This document shows, piece by piece, positions 11,829 through 23,087 of a DNA stretch of 64,000 nucleotides. The translations under genes and the position numbers were made by a program. The notes under the pieces are model-generated. The model ran no database searches, was not told the DNA's origin, and worked only from the letters and a program-made list of their open reading frames with translations. The stretch is from Notolepis coatsorum. Its lineage: Eukaryota > Chordata > Actinopteri > Aulopiformes > Paralepididae. The first letter of the stretch is position 1. Each line of letters opens with the position of its first letter. Where the stretch lies: positions 52,903,509-52,967,508 of the forward strand of contig OZ020589.1 in NCBI GenBank assembly GCA_963971535.1, in the 5' to 3' direction.

Positions 11829-12306
11829 TGACGGACAACATAATAATTTTGATTGACAGTCGAGTCTGCCAATTACGTCACACCGCTTGCACCCGCCCTG
11901 CTGTTCTTAGCACCAATCGGCAAGCGCCATTCGTTTTTGACTTCCTGAATGTCCGGTGTGCTGACATCAACAAAGCTACTTACATTAGCTCCCCGCAACC
12001 GACTAGTAGGAGACCAGTGCACAACAGGATGACTAAATGAGGCATAATGATTTTACCTCAACGAATGTTATAATAAAAGCCTTTCCATACATCTGTCTGA
12101 TTGAAAACTTTATTAACAGACCGCGGAATGGGCATATCTCAACACAGGCTGAGATATGAACGAGTAACGTGTGGACCAGATTGATGCGACACAATCCTAT
12201 TGGGCAAAACATCACGATATCCACGATACGTTGAAAAAGTGTATTGTTAATGAACTGTACCCGATATTTATATAATATCGTCATATCGCCCAGCCCTAAT
12301 TGACAG

Positions 12307-13195
12307 TGTTGTGAAGAAGGCACGGCAACGCCTCTACTTCCTCAGGCGCCTAAGGAAGTTCCAAGTCAGTCAGAAGATCCTTAGGAACTTCTACTCATGT
12401 ACAATAGAGAGCATCCTGACTGGCAACATCACCTCCTGGTTTGGGAATAGCACTGCACAAGACCGTAGCAGACTACAAAGAGTGACACGTTCAGCCGAAC
12501 GCACAATTGGAGGGGGGCTTCCCACCCTCCAGAACATTTACAACAAGCGGTGCAGGGGGAAGGCTAAGAGAATCATCAAGGACTCCAGCCACCCGAACAA
12601 CTGCCTCTTTGAACTGCTGCGGTCAGGCAAGCGATACCGGAGTCTTAAGGCGAGCACAGAAAGACTCAGAAGAAGCTTCTATCCCCAGGCCATCAGGCTG
12701 CTAAACGAACAATAAACACTATGCAACAACCATCAAATGCACACAGCACACACACCCACACGCACACACTCACTTAAACAAACAACACACTGCAGCACCC
12801 ACTCTCCACACTTTAGATCACACAAACACACTTTATATTTATTGATAAAGGATTTGCACTACAACTCGTACACCTACTGTAAATTGTACCTAAATTGCAC
12901 CTCATCCCATTTCTGCCTTGCACTATATAGTATTGTATATTAGTACATTGCATAGTATATTGTATATTATATGGTAACTCAGTTACGTCTATTCTGCATC
13001 GAACATTGTACATATGTCTATACTGAACACTGTGACCTAATTTTTTTACTTCTAATTTACATGCTATACTATGTTATTTTATTTCATACTTATCTTGACT
13101 TGCACAGTCTCTGGAGCGTAACAGTAAGAAGCATTTTGTATAAAAGTATTCTGTACTTCTGTATGACAACTATTAAAGAAACTTGAAACTTGAAC
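12307..13195 (+). mobile_element. Outer L2-like LINE, part 3 (C-terminus and 3' UTR)
   Basis: Continues the RT C-terminal region: [57 protein letters not shown] and the end RLLNEQ at about 12715. The 3' UTR is CA-rich (CACACACCCACACGCACAC), then AT-rich, and ends ATTAAAGAAACTTGAAACTTGAAC. The tail is the same CTTGAAA-type short repeat as in the other copies. Together, parts 1-3 make one LINE split twice. Confidence 0.88.
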
Positions 13196-13534
13196 TACAG
13201 TCCCCCCCCCCCCCTCCAATGTACAGCCCCACCCAACCCCACCCCACCTACCCAACCTCCTCCAATGTACAGTTTATATGTCAAATGTATGTCAGTATTC
13301 CAATGTACAGTGCCCCCCCCCCTACCCAACCCCCCCCCCCCCCCCCCACCTCCAATGTACAGCCCCACCCCACCTACCCAACCTCCTCCAATGCACAGTT
13401 TCTATGTCAAATGTATATACACTCTTTTTCTGGATTTTTTTAGTATCACAAACAGTACTGTATTTGCAAATATGGTATGTCATAAATGTATAGATGTAGC
13501 AGTACTGTCTATCTGTATGTCGTGTGTGTCATAT
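13196..13534. repeat. C-rich low-complexity repeats
   Basis: Runs of C alternate with repeats of TCCAATGTACAG and CCCCACCTACCCAACCTCC. These look like a decayed short tandem array. The proline-rich ORFs through it are composition artefacts. The last hundred bases are plain AT-rich sequence. Confidence 0.75.
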
Positions 13535-13680
13535 GATGAATTGAAAATGGGGGACCCTGATGTAAACAAGACGAAAGTCTTTCTCAGGTCTGCATCCCCT
13601 TAACAATTGTATGTATTGAGCTGTACTGTACCCTTTCTGCAATCTGTTAATAAACTCTTCAATCAATCAATCAATCAATC
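13535..13680 (+). repeat. SINE-like unit, copy D
   Basis: Starts GATGAATTGAAAATGGGGG, encodes KMGDPDVNKTKVFLRSASP then a stop, and ends AATAAACTCTTCAATCAATC with an (AATC)n tail. Confidence 0.78.
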
Positions 13681-14112
13681 CAAATGTGGGGCCCTGGCTC
13701 ACGGCCTAAGAAGCATTTTAGCAGCATAGCCTCTCAAGTAAAGTGAAACAGTGGCTGAAATGCTCAACAGTTGAGATGTTCGGTCATTATTAGTAAGGAG
13801 CTGAATAAACGCACATGTCTCTCTATACATAGAGTCGCACCAGTTTCTGACCTAACGTCACATCTTCTCACTAACTCAGTAGTAGCATTAGCATAGCAGC
13901 TTAGCTTGTTAGCTGCTCCAGCTAACTTAACCTCTGGTCAAGGCCCAGTCTGGTGGAAAAGTGGCAGAAACGCCCAACAGATCAGATGTGCGGTCAGTAG
14001 ATGAATACAAGCAGAGTTTACTGTAACAAAACGGAGAGGTGGACATGAACCGAATGTACCTTTGTTTACCTGACCGACGAGACTCCAGAAACTACGTGTT
14101 TTAGAAGAGTGA
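13681..14112. other. Unassigned; possible LINE 5' UTR with an imperfect repeat
   Basis: The stretch contains two imperfect 45-bp repeats (about 13747-13791, GTGGCTGAAATGCTCAACAG, and 13957-14001, GTGGCAGAAACGCCCAACAG). It lies directly before the third LINE copy and could be its 5' UTR, but copy 1 does not carry it, so it may equally be flanking DNA. Confidence 0.35.
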
Positions 14113-17100
14113 ACTGGCGCTGCACTGATGGCTGCCTTTCTGATCGCTCCGTCGAGACTGTGCTTTCTTTTGTTAATTTTTATAGTATTAGGAGTTTTAT
14201 TTGCACCAACTGTTGGTGCATTATATGTGTATGACCGTCAGTCAATCATTGACATTGGATTAAGGAAAACTTACCGATTGGATTGCTCTCTGGATCGGAT
14301 CGCTGAACAGCAGAAATGGCCCGCCGAGATCCTTTGTTATGGCCATGGCCAAGACCAGGAGAAGCCGCCGCGAAGACGTGGAAAGAGAGCCGGGGTCCGA
14401 AAAAGACTGAGGTCCAAACGACACAGAACCACATTGCCCAGCATATTGTTGGCTAATGTGCAATCGATAGGAAATAAACTTGACGACATCAGAGCACGGA
14501 TCCAATTCCAGAGGGACATTCGGGATTGTAACGTCCTCTGTTTCACAGAAACTTGGCTGAGTCCAGATGTCCCGAATCACGCAATAGAACCGGCAGACCA
14601 CTTCTTCGTTCTCCGCAAGGACCGGACGGCAGAAGAGTCACTAAAGAAGAAAGGTGGCGGCATTGCCTTCATGATAAACAAGGAGTGGTGCGATTTAGGC
14701 AACACAAAGGAACTGTCTAACCACTGCTCCCCAGACCTGGAGTTTATCACGATAAAATGTCGACCCTTCTTCCTCCCAAGAGAGTTAACGTCCATCATCC
14801 TCATCGGAGTGTACATTCCACCACACGCGAACACTGGGGTCGCACTTTCAAAACTTCACGACGAGGTAAACAAACTCCAGACAGCTAATGTTGACGCTGC
14901 CATTTTGGTTCTGGGTGATTTCAACAGCGCGCGTCTTAAAAAGGTGTTGCCGAATTTCTATCAGCATGTGACCTGTCCCACCAGAGGCGAGAACATATTA
15001 GACCATGTATACTCGCAATTTAAGAATGGGTACAAGTCACAGGCTCTTAGTCTATTCGGTAAAAGCGATCACGCCGCCATATTTCTTTTGCCAAAGTACA
15101 AACAAAGTCTCAAGCGAACGCCGGTGGTCTCGCGAGAGGTTAAGCGTTGGGCTGTGACGTCAGAGGAGTCACTCCAAGCTGCACTTGGATGCACAGACTG
15201 GAGTGTATTCCGTGATAACACAGCCAATATTAACGAATACACCGAAACGGTGATTGACTATGTCTGTACTCTGGTAGAAGAAACAATCCCCTCCACCAAA
15301 ATTAAAATCTACCCAAATCAAAAGCCCTTGGTAGACAAATCCGTCCGTGAGGCTCTGAAAGTGCGCACATCAGCATACAACACCGGGCTGGTGACAGGCA
15401 ACATGGAAGAACACAAGATGGCAAGATACAACGTCAGGAGAGCAGTAATAGAGGCAAAACGGCGTTACAGGGAAAAAGTTGAACTTCAGTTTGAACAGGC
15501 TGACTCTAGAGGCATGTGGCAGGGCCTCAGAACAATGACAGACTACAAAGGCACCCCCCTCAAACTGAACAGTGACATCTCCTTAGCAAATGATCTCAAT
15601 TCCTTCTATGCGAGGTTTGAGGCTGTGAATAACAACACCAGCCTACAAACCACGGCAATGGGGGGGGGGGGGGGGGTCTGCTGATGGAGACTCAGTGTTC
15701 AGGGTAACAGAGCATGAGGTGAGACGGATCTTTAAAAAAGTGAATATCAGGAAGGCAGCAGGACCGGACGGCATCCCGGCCGCGTCCTAAAAGTCTGTGC
15801 CGACCAACTGGCCCCGGTATTCACTGACATCTTCAACCTGTCCATGGAACAGGCTGTCATCCCCACCTGTCTGAAGAAGTCCACCATCATCCCTGTACCC
15901 AAAAAATCTACGCCCGCTTGCCTCAACGACTACCGCCCTGTAGCCCTCACCTCCATAGCCATGAAGTGCTTTGAGAAGCTAGTGAAGGGCTACATCTGTT
16001 CCTCCCTCCCCATCAACCTGGACCCTCTGCAATTTGCATATCGCCCCAACAGGTCCACGGAGGACGCCATAGCCCATGTGCTGCACACAGCAGCATCACA
16101 CCTGGACAAGAGGCAGGGGAACTATGTGAGAATGCTGTTCATCGACTACAGCTCAGCATTCAATACCATAGTCCCCTCCAAACTCATAGCCAAGCTCAGG
16201 GACCTGGGCTTGAACTATGACCTCTGCCAGTGGGTCTTGGACTTCCTGACGGGCAGACCCCAGGTGGTAAGAGCCGGCAACTGCACCTCCTCATCCATCA
16301 CGCTCAACATAGGGGCCCCCCAGGGCTGTGTTCTGAGCCCCCTCCTCTACTCCCTGTACACACATGACTGCGTAGCACAGCGGAACAACAACACCAAATT
16401 TGCTGATGACACAGTAGTGGTGGGCCTGATCTCTGCCAACGACGAAAGGGCCTACCTGGAAGAGGTAGAGAACCTGTCACAGTGGTGTCAGGAGAACTGC
16501 CTCTCCCTGAACGTCAGCAAAACAAAAGAGATGATTGTGGACTTCAGGAGGTCGGGGGTCAAGGACTACAGCCCCCTCAGCATCGACGGGGCACCGGTTG
16601 AGAGAGTGAACAGTTTCAAGTACCTCGGAGCCCAAATATCCGAGGACTTGACATGCACCACACACATTGACAGTGTTGTGAAGAAGGCACGACAACGCCT
16701 CTACTTCCTCAGGCGCCTAAGGAAGTTCCAAGTCAGTCAGAAGATCCTTAGGAACTTCTACTCATGTACAATAGAGAGCATCCTGACCGGCAACATCACC
16801 TCCTGGTTTGGGAATAGCACTGCACAAGACCGTAGCAGACTACAAAGAGTGACACGTTCAGCCGAACGCACAATTGGAGGGGGGCTTCCCACCCTCCAGA
16901 ACATTTACAACAAGCGGTGCAAGGGGAAGGCTAAGAGAATTATTAAGGACTCGAGCCACCCGAACAACTGCCTCTTTGAACTGCTGCGGTCAGGCAAGCG
17001 ATACCGGAGTCTTAAGGCGAGCACAGAAAGACTCAGAAGAAGCTTCTATCCCCAGGCCATCTGGCTGCTAAACGAACAATAATCACTATGCAACAACCAT

Positions 17101-17567
17101 CAAATGCACACAGCACACACACACACCCACACGCACACACTCACTCAAACAAACAACACACTGCAGCACCCACTCTCCACACTTTAGATCACACAAACAC
17201 ACTTACACTTTATATTTATTGATAAAGGATTTGCACTACAACTCGTACACCTACTGTGAATTGTACCTAAATTGCACCTCGTCCCATTTCTCCATTTCTG
17301 CCTTGCACTATATAGTATTGTATATTAGTACACTGCACAGTATTGTATATTGTATGGTAACTACGTCTATTCTGCATCGAACATTGTACATATGTCTAAA
17401 CTGAACACTGTGACCTCATTTTTTTTTACTTCTAATTTTACTATGTTATTTTATTTCATACTTATCTTGTCTTGCACAGTCTCTGGAGCGCAACAGTAAG
17501 AAGCATTTTGTATAAAAGTATTCTGTACTTCTGTATGACAACTATTAAAGAAACTTGAAACTTGAAC
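14113..17567 (+). mobile_element. L2-like LINE, near full length (copy 3)
   Basis: About 3.45 kb with the same layout as copy 1: ORF start at 14128, endonuclease, poly-G tract (15660-15676), RT, C-terminal tail ending LLNEQ at 17082, and a 3' UTR ending ATTAAAGAAACTTGAAACTTGAAC. No clear target duplication was found, and the downstream flank starts at once with the MITE block at 17568. Confidence 0.87.
14128..17082 (+). pseudogene. LINE ORF2 of copy 3: endonuclease plus RT, two frame breaks
   Basis: The first 518 codons are open. Residues 1-30 form a signal-like hydrophobic stretch (RLCFLLLIFIVLGVLFAPTV), about 85-105 a basic cluster (RRRGKRAGVRKRLRSKRHR), and then the endonuclease (LLANVQSIGNKLDD, FTETWL, LVLGDFNSARL, KSDHAAIFLL). 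The frame is lost at the poly-G tract (15660-15676) and again by one missing C near 15776 (CATCCCGG where the other copies have CATCCCCGG). From 15844 the RT frame is open to the stop, with [40 protein letters not shown] and [10 protein letters not shown] 6-bp in-frame loss removes two residues just before FADD (NNNTKFADD versus [11 protein letters not shown]), which could affect catalysis. Confidence 0.87.
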
Positions 17568-18487
17568 TCTCCAACAGGGTTTAGTCAGAGAGGAGGAGGA
17601 GCTAGCAGCTACTGCCGTCTCCAGAAGAGAGCCGCCTCCAGCGTTATTTTTTTTCGTAGCCGCATTTTGCGGAGACGCTCTCTGATTGGCCACTGACATG
17701 TGCGCCCAATCGTGTGACGAGCTGTGTCTTTGCCCATTTCCGGGTCTAACAGCAGCAAACTACCTAACGCCTAGTTTATCACTGGTTAAGCTTAGGCGAC
17801 TCTTTTGAAGTTGGTTAAGGTTAGAGTTTGGAATTAGGGCTGGTGTTCTATCGCCCTGCTCTAAGACAAACTCTAACCTTAACCAACTTCGAAAGAGTCG
17901 CCTAAGCTTAACCTCGTTCCCAGCTTTATCTCGAGAGATAAAGCCTGGTAAAGCACTACGGCCGAAAGTGTGAATCGGGTAGAATGTCCCGCCCCTGAAA
18001 GCTGCCTCCGAACGGATCAATTCACGACACGGTGCTCATGAAAATGCACTCCCCCCCAGAAACAAGCTCGTTATTGCCGCCTCACAATACTACATGTACA
18101 AAAGGCTGGGAGATTTAGGAGACTGTCCATTTAGACACTTGTTTATTTGTCACGGCATACAAGCATACAGTGAAGACTCTAGCAGTTGTGTTGAAAATGT
18201 CCGCTGATAACTCCATTGTCTTGTTTTCGAGATTTACGAGCGTCTGCTTGTTTTGTTTCGCTGGGGACTATAAACAGAACTGGGGGTGCCCGGAAACAGA
18301 AAGCCTGTAGCCGGTATTTCTGTATTTCCGATTCACACTTTACCAGCCTAGCCTAAGCTTAACCAGTGTAGAAACAGGCGTCACACGATTGGGCGCACAT
18401 GTCACATGAAGTGGCCAATCAGAGAGCGTCTCCACAAAATGCGGCTACGAAAGAAAATAACGCCTCTCCAACCACAGATATATATAG
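17568..18487. mobile_element. Inverted-repeat MITE block A with central hairpin
   Basis: The segment at about 17632-17720 (GTAGCCGCATTTTGCGGAGA then CGCTCTCTGATTGGCCA) returns inverted at about 18380-18465. A further arm, ACTGGTTAAGCTTAGGC (about 17782), returns inverted at about 18351-18367. The centre holds a 46-bp hairpin. The right end CTCTCCAACCACAGATATAT runs up to the copia insertion. A relative is at 35111-35430. It has no coding capacity; the superfamily is not assigned. Confidence 0.65.
17784..17913. repeat. Hairpin A: 46-nt stem, 38-nt loop
   Basis: Left arm 17784-17829 and right arm 17868-17913 are complementary with one mismatch. The loop, 17830-17867, carries its own short AGGGC/GCCCT stem. 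The loop and the general stem pattern recur at 35272-35429. Confidence 0.9.
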
Positions 18488-18656
18488 TGTTAAGCTGCAA
18501 ATAAGACAACCGTTATCTTTCATTCATGTTTATTTCACGCTCCACAGCGTAGTGGCCACAGCCTTCCTCCAGTCCAAAACCAGTGACGCGCAACAACAGA
18601 GCCCATTCACCTTTATCCAGATTACCGTAATGGCCGCAGTAGAAGTGAACTTAACA
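18488..18656 (-). repeat. Copia 3' LTR
   Basis: 169 bp, with perfect TGTTAAG/CTTAACA ends. Immediately inside is a purine-rich tract on the coding strand (AAAAAAGAGAGTGAGATT), the polypurine tract, with a short tandem duplication of the AT-rich region next to it (about 18657-18735). Confidence 0.92.
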
Positions 18657-18817
18657 ATCTCACTCTCTTTTTTAAACAAATAATACAAGATCAGATCTCA
18701 CTCTCTTTTTTAAACAAATAATACAAGATCTCACTATTTTTTTTTTTTCAAACAATACACTGCAAGGATATTTCAAGAAAACAAAAAAAAATAAACTCAG
18801 TCATCATAACCAGTTAT

Positions 18818-21800
18818 TCAGTAATCTAGCTTCCACTGTCCATTCTTCAGTGCTTTAAGCAGCACAAGGGAAGATGCCCCCTTTTTGGTCAGACAGTTTG
18901 CCAGCTGGTCCTTCGTAGTAGACCACAGAATCCGTTGGATCCTTTTGTCCTGGATAAGTTCTTTGATTCCACTTATTTCCAGTCTCAGTCGTTTCTCAGT
19001 CACTGACTTGGTGGACTTGATAGCCTCCACAAGGGAGAAGTTGTCTGTAACACACATCACAGGTAGGGTGCGCTGTTTGACCATACCTGTAGTAAGTTCA
19101 GAGTAGAGAGAGGACAAAAATATGGCATTATCAATACCATCAGCCAGGGCTAGTGTCTCTCCTGCCAACGTGCTCCGAACCACTCTTCTGATCCTTTTTT
19201 ATTTCCAGCAGATTGGAGATAATCGTCCTTTCTCACCCATCAGAACGATGAGATGCCCTCCTTGTGTTCCCCCATCTGGGAGGTTTCCCATGGATGCGTC
19301 GCTGAAAACAACAAGCTTCAAAGAGTCCTCCTTTCCTAAGTTGTGAAACTTCAGGGTGACATGTTCTGATTGCAGTTTTCGTACTACCTTATTTGCTTCA
19401 TGCATAGTTTGCACAGTAGCATGTTTTAGATTGGTTGCAAGGACACATGTATCGAACATGATATCTGGCCTACTCTGTCTAGCCACCCACAAGAGTTGTC
19501 CTATTTTTGACCTTAGGTTGTCAGTCTCACACTCTGTGAGAAGAGCATCACGGTGCAACGCTCTTGATGGGTCTATGAGAATGGGCTGAAGGTTCTTTAT
19601 GTAGATCTCCTGTTGCACAAGCACTTCTCCACCTACTGTGGAGAGTTCCATCCCCACATAGCGAAAGTTGTCTTGTTCCTCACGTCCCACCTGGAAAACT
19701 GTTTTGAGGTGGGGGATGGTCGTCGTGGCAAATGCGTGTGAGCCACCCCAGATGAAATCATCCACATGACAGGCAAGAACACCAGTCACAATACAGTTTT
19801 CATCAAGCCAGTAGAATACAGCAGGATCAACTTGTGACATAGTGGCCCCTGTTTTGATCATCGTTGCTTTTACTCTGTTGTACCAGTAGAGAGAGGCATC
19901 AGCAAGTCCATAGACACACTTCTTCAGCTTCCACAGTGTCCCGTCACTTTTAGCCTCAGGAGGAGGGCGGATGTGTATATCCCGAGACAGCTCCATTCCT
20001 TGAAGAAAAGCTGACTTTATGTCCATAGAGTTCAATGTCAATTTTTTCTGACACAGAACTGATATGAGTAATCTAAGGGACTCTGATGAGCATGTAGGCG
20101 AGTCCTTCTGTAGATCTTGAGTGTTAAATTCTTCAAAACCCCTAGCCACTAGCCGTGCTTTAGGTATGATACCATCTGGGGTTTCTTTAAGCGTACACAC
20201 CCATCTCGTTGACACCTGTCTTTGACCCACATTTTTCACCTCCTCAAACACCTAATTTTTCCTCCAGTTACTGATTTCATCTTGTTTAGCCTTATCAAAT
20301 GGTACACCCTCTGTTACTAATACATCATTTTCCTGCATATCAGAGCATAGTTCTACACCATCAAGTTCTACACCATCTAGTGGCTTAACCTGAAAATTGT
20401 CTACTTTAGTAAGATCAACTGACCCCATAGTACCGGTGATGTCAAAAGGTTCTAAGTACTGTAGGTTGTACCAGTTGCTGTTTTTTCCTGTAGCCTTTCC
20501 TGCTCGTCCCATCACTTTAGCTGTGTGAGAAACACCCGTTACATTATCCACAAAGCTGATTGTCTGACCGGCTTTTACCTTTATACCGGTTTTCACCTCT
20601 ATGCCGGTCTGGTGATAATCGTCTTGATTGATCCCATTAGGGTTATCTATATCCTGGTTTGCTACACCTGCTGCGTCATTATTCATGTCACCATCAGTAA
20701 CGGGCATGTCCTCACTGTTACTATTCATATCATTGTCAGTAACAGGCACATTATTATCACTAACAGATACATCGACATTGCCCACAGTATTACTTTCCCC
20801 AGGGTGCACTTTTCGCAGCCTAGATTGATGAACCCTGACATATGTCCCACCATGACGTACAAAAATCACCACCCCATCTTGCCCTATTACAACCCCAGGG
20901 CCTTTCCATTCAACACAGTCTGTCCTTTTGTAGAACACTTTGTCTCCTGTTTCATACTTCTCATCTGTTGGACGAAGCTGTTTTCGAAGAGCTCGTCTGA
21001 TTCTCTCTGAGCATTCTGCCTCCGTAAAAGCTTTCCTTGCTGCATGTAATGCTGTTATGTGCTTTCCCACCCATGCGCTCATTGTAGTTCCCTCCAAAGC
21101 AGGTGGCTGGTCAACAAACACAGAGGGAAGGTTCGGGTTCTGTCCAAACACCAGCTGATGTGGACTGTAGCCATGCACGTTCTGCATTGTGTTCTTTGCC
21201 ATGAGTGCCCAATCAAGAGCCGTTTTCCAGTCAAGTCCTTTGTCAAGTTTTACCTTCAGTAGTATCTCTGTAAGGGATTGGTTGTGGCGTTCCAGCAAAC
21301 CATTGCTCCATGGACTGTAGCCAGCAGTCGTCTTGATCTCGATGTTGAAGTTCTCCGCCATGTCTCTTATTTCCTCATTATTGAACTCTCCACCGTTGTC
21401 AGTGAAGAGACGCTCAGGTGGACCATGGACACTGATCCAGGAATGCACAAAATTGTTCACTATCACACTTGGCTTCTTTGAGGTCACGATGCTACCTGCA
21501 CTAAAGCGAGTGAAGTGATCGATAATGTGTAGGTACCACACATTTGGTTCTAGCTCATGTAGATCAACTGCCACAGTCTCGTTGTACCTGGAGGCCATGG
21601 GCAGACCAACAGCAGGCTTGGGCTTAGCCTTGCTGTACTTGAGACATATCTCACATTTTCCTACTATTTCCCCTAGAATAGCAGTGCATTCATCATCCGT
21701 GTTTCCAGCATTTGTCAGCAGCTTCTTTAGCCTATCAACTGATGCATGTCCAAATTGCTTGTGAAGTTTAAGTAAAGCTTTGTGTTTTTCCACACTGGTC

Positions 21801-22132
21801 ATATTATCTGTGATGGCCAGGACCACATTCTCATATGCTTCACTCGGGGACTCCTTATCCAGTATGTTCAGACAGTAGTGTCCAGATGAAGTCAACTCTA
21901 GAGCTACTGGTTTCTGAAACATTATAGCTGTATCGTTTTCCAGGTTCAACACAGCTCCTGCTCTCTTTAACGAAGTTTTACTGAGCAGTAAAGGAATGTC
22001 AGATGAGACTACCTCTGTTTCAATATAACATTTTGTTTCTCCTATCTTGGCTGGTATCTTGACCTTTTTTGTAGAATGCACAACTCGCCCATCCCCAAAC
22101 TTAAAAGGTTTGCTACTCTCTGTGCTAACCAA
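18818..22132 (-). pseudogene. Copia pol region: integrase, reverse transcriptase, RNase H (fossil)
   Basis: Read on the minus strand, the integrase comes first (HASVDRLKKLL, the C-x2-C of CEICLKYSKAK, VDLHELEPNVWYLHIIDHF, TDNGGEFNNEEI, YSPWSNGLLERHNQ: the DDE core). The RT follows (WVCTLKETPDGIIPKARLVA, MDIKSAFLQG, CVYGLADASLYWY, HVDDFIWGG: the catalytic DD), and then an RNase H tail (STLAGETLALADGIDNAIFL). Integrase before RT is the copia order. The region is broken and not a functional gene. Confidence 0.92.
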
Positions 22133-22152
22133 CCTTTTGACTTGTTTCTCAT

Positions 22153-23064
22153 TTAGTCCCCCAACATAGTTATCCAGCCATTTTTCACCACATACAGTCC
22201 GTGTACATGCCGTATCAAAGCCGTTCCCAGAGCCTCAACCATGAATATTGCTGCATCTGATTCCTTAGAAATAAGTGTTATATTACACTCATCTGGCTCT
22301 TCATTTTCTTCCGTCACTTTTACATATTCTTTCTTGTTTGGGCAATCTTTCACCCAGTGGAATGTGCTCTGACAAATCCCACACTTCGTTCGTCTTCCAA
22401 ATTTATCAAGCGGATTTGTGCCTGCGAATGGTCCTCTAACTTGTCCACTTTGAGATCGCGGCTGCTCCCGCCTCTGCTGCTCTCGTCTCTGATCTGTGTA
22501 AAAAGCTGCATCTTGCTTCACAGCCCTTTTCTCCGTTTTTTCTCCAAATATACGTTTCAGTCCTGACTTCATATCAACAAAGGTGTGCTTACCACAGGCA
22601 GTCAATGCCAGCTGTTTGTCTTTGATGTCGAGGCCCGCTGTATCCAGTAGTTTGAATGCCAAAACAGCGTCAGGTAGAACCATATCGAATTTCTTGATCC
22701 GGTTGTACTTCTGTTCAAAATCAACAATATAGTCCACCATAGAGACGCCGTCTCCTCGCGAAATCTGATCAAACTCCGAATAGGCTTCGTAAGCCCGGTC
22801 CTTCTCTTCTCTCAAAAACACCCTGTCAAGTTCCCGAATCAAAGTTACCATTCCATCATCCTTATTTAGATCATCGACAGGTATTTCCAACGCAGTATCC
22901 CTCGCCCTACCTGTCAACGATAGAGCAACAGCCAACGCTTGTTTCTTCTTGGCTAAATCCGTCACCCGACTCCACATCTCAACTTCATTCTTCCACTTCT
23001 CAAAAGACGTCTTTTCGTCCAGTCCAGGCGGCTGCCTGTAGTTATTAACGTTAGAGGCCGACAT
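22153..23064 (-). CDS. Copia gag (fossil element)
   Basis: About 303 codons on the minus strand. The capsid-like UBN2/RVT-type region reads FEKWKNEVEMWSRVTDLAKK, ALSLTGRARDTALEIPVDDL and MVDYIVDFEQKYNRIKKFDM. A CCHC knuckle follows: CGICQSTFHWVKDC. The RQREQQRR-like basic stretch before the knuckle is the usual RNA-binding region. The start codon (23062-23064) lies inside the primer-binding site, so there is almost no leader. Confidence 0.85.
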   Translation of the reverse strand: MSASNVNNYRQPPGLDEKTSFEKWKNEVEMWSRVTDLAKKKQALAVALSLTGRARDTALEIPVDDLNKDDGMVTLIRELDRVFLREEKDRAYEAYSEFDQISRGDGVSMVDYIVDFEQKYNRIKKFDMVLPDAVLAFKLLDTAGLDIKDKQLALTACGKHTFVDMKSGLKRIFGEKTEKRAVKQDAAFYTDQRREQQRREQPRSQSGQVRGPFAGTNPLDKFGRRTKCGICQSTFHWVKDCPNKKEYVKVTEENEEPDECNITLISKESDAAIFMVEALGTALIRHVHGLYVVKNGWITMLGD

Positions 23065-23076
23065 CCTCTGCTACCA
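23062..23076 (-). promoter_or_regulatory. Copia primer-binding site for initiator tRNA-Met
   Basis: On the minus strand, TGGTAGCAGAGGATG directly follows the 5' LTR. It is the exact complement of the last 15 nt of vertebrate initiator tRNA-Met (CATCCTCTGCTACCA). Its final ATG is also the gag start codon. Confidence 0.9.
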
Positions 23077-23087
23077 TGTTAAGCTGC

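Larger units (their letters stand above)
11224..12298. mobile_element. 1075-bp hAT MITE inserted in the LINE, exact 8-bp TSD
   Basis: Terminal inverted repeats TAGGGCTGGGCGATATG and its complement are flanked by ATTGACAG on both sides (11216-11223 and 12299-12306). Removing the element restores the LINE wording seen uninterrupted at 8948-8966 and 16665-16683. It has no transposase frame. Two SINE-like units (11507-11651 and 11707-11828) lie inside it. Confidence 0.95.

Noticed and set aside
13183-13603. Proline-rich ORFs
   Set aside because: They arise from C-runs and short tandem repeats, then read into the SINE-like unit.
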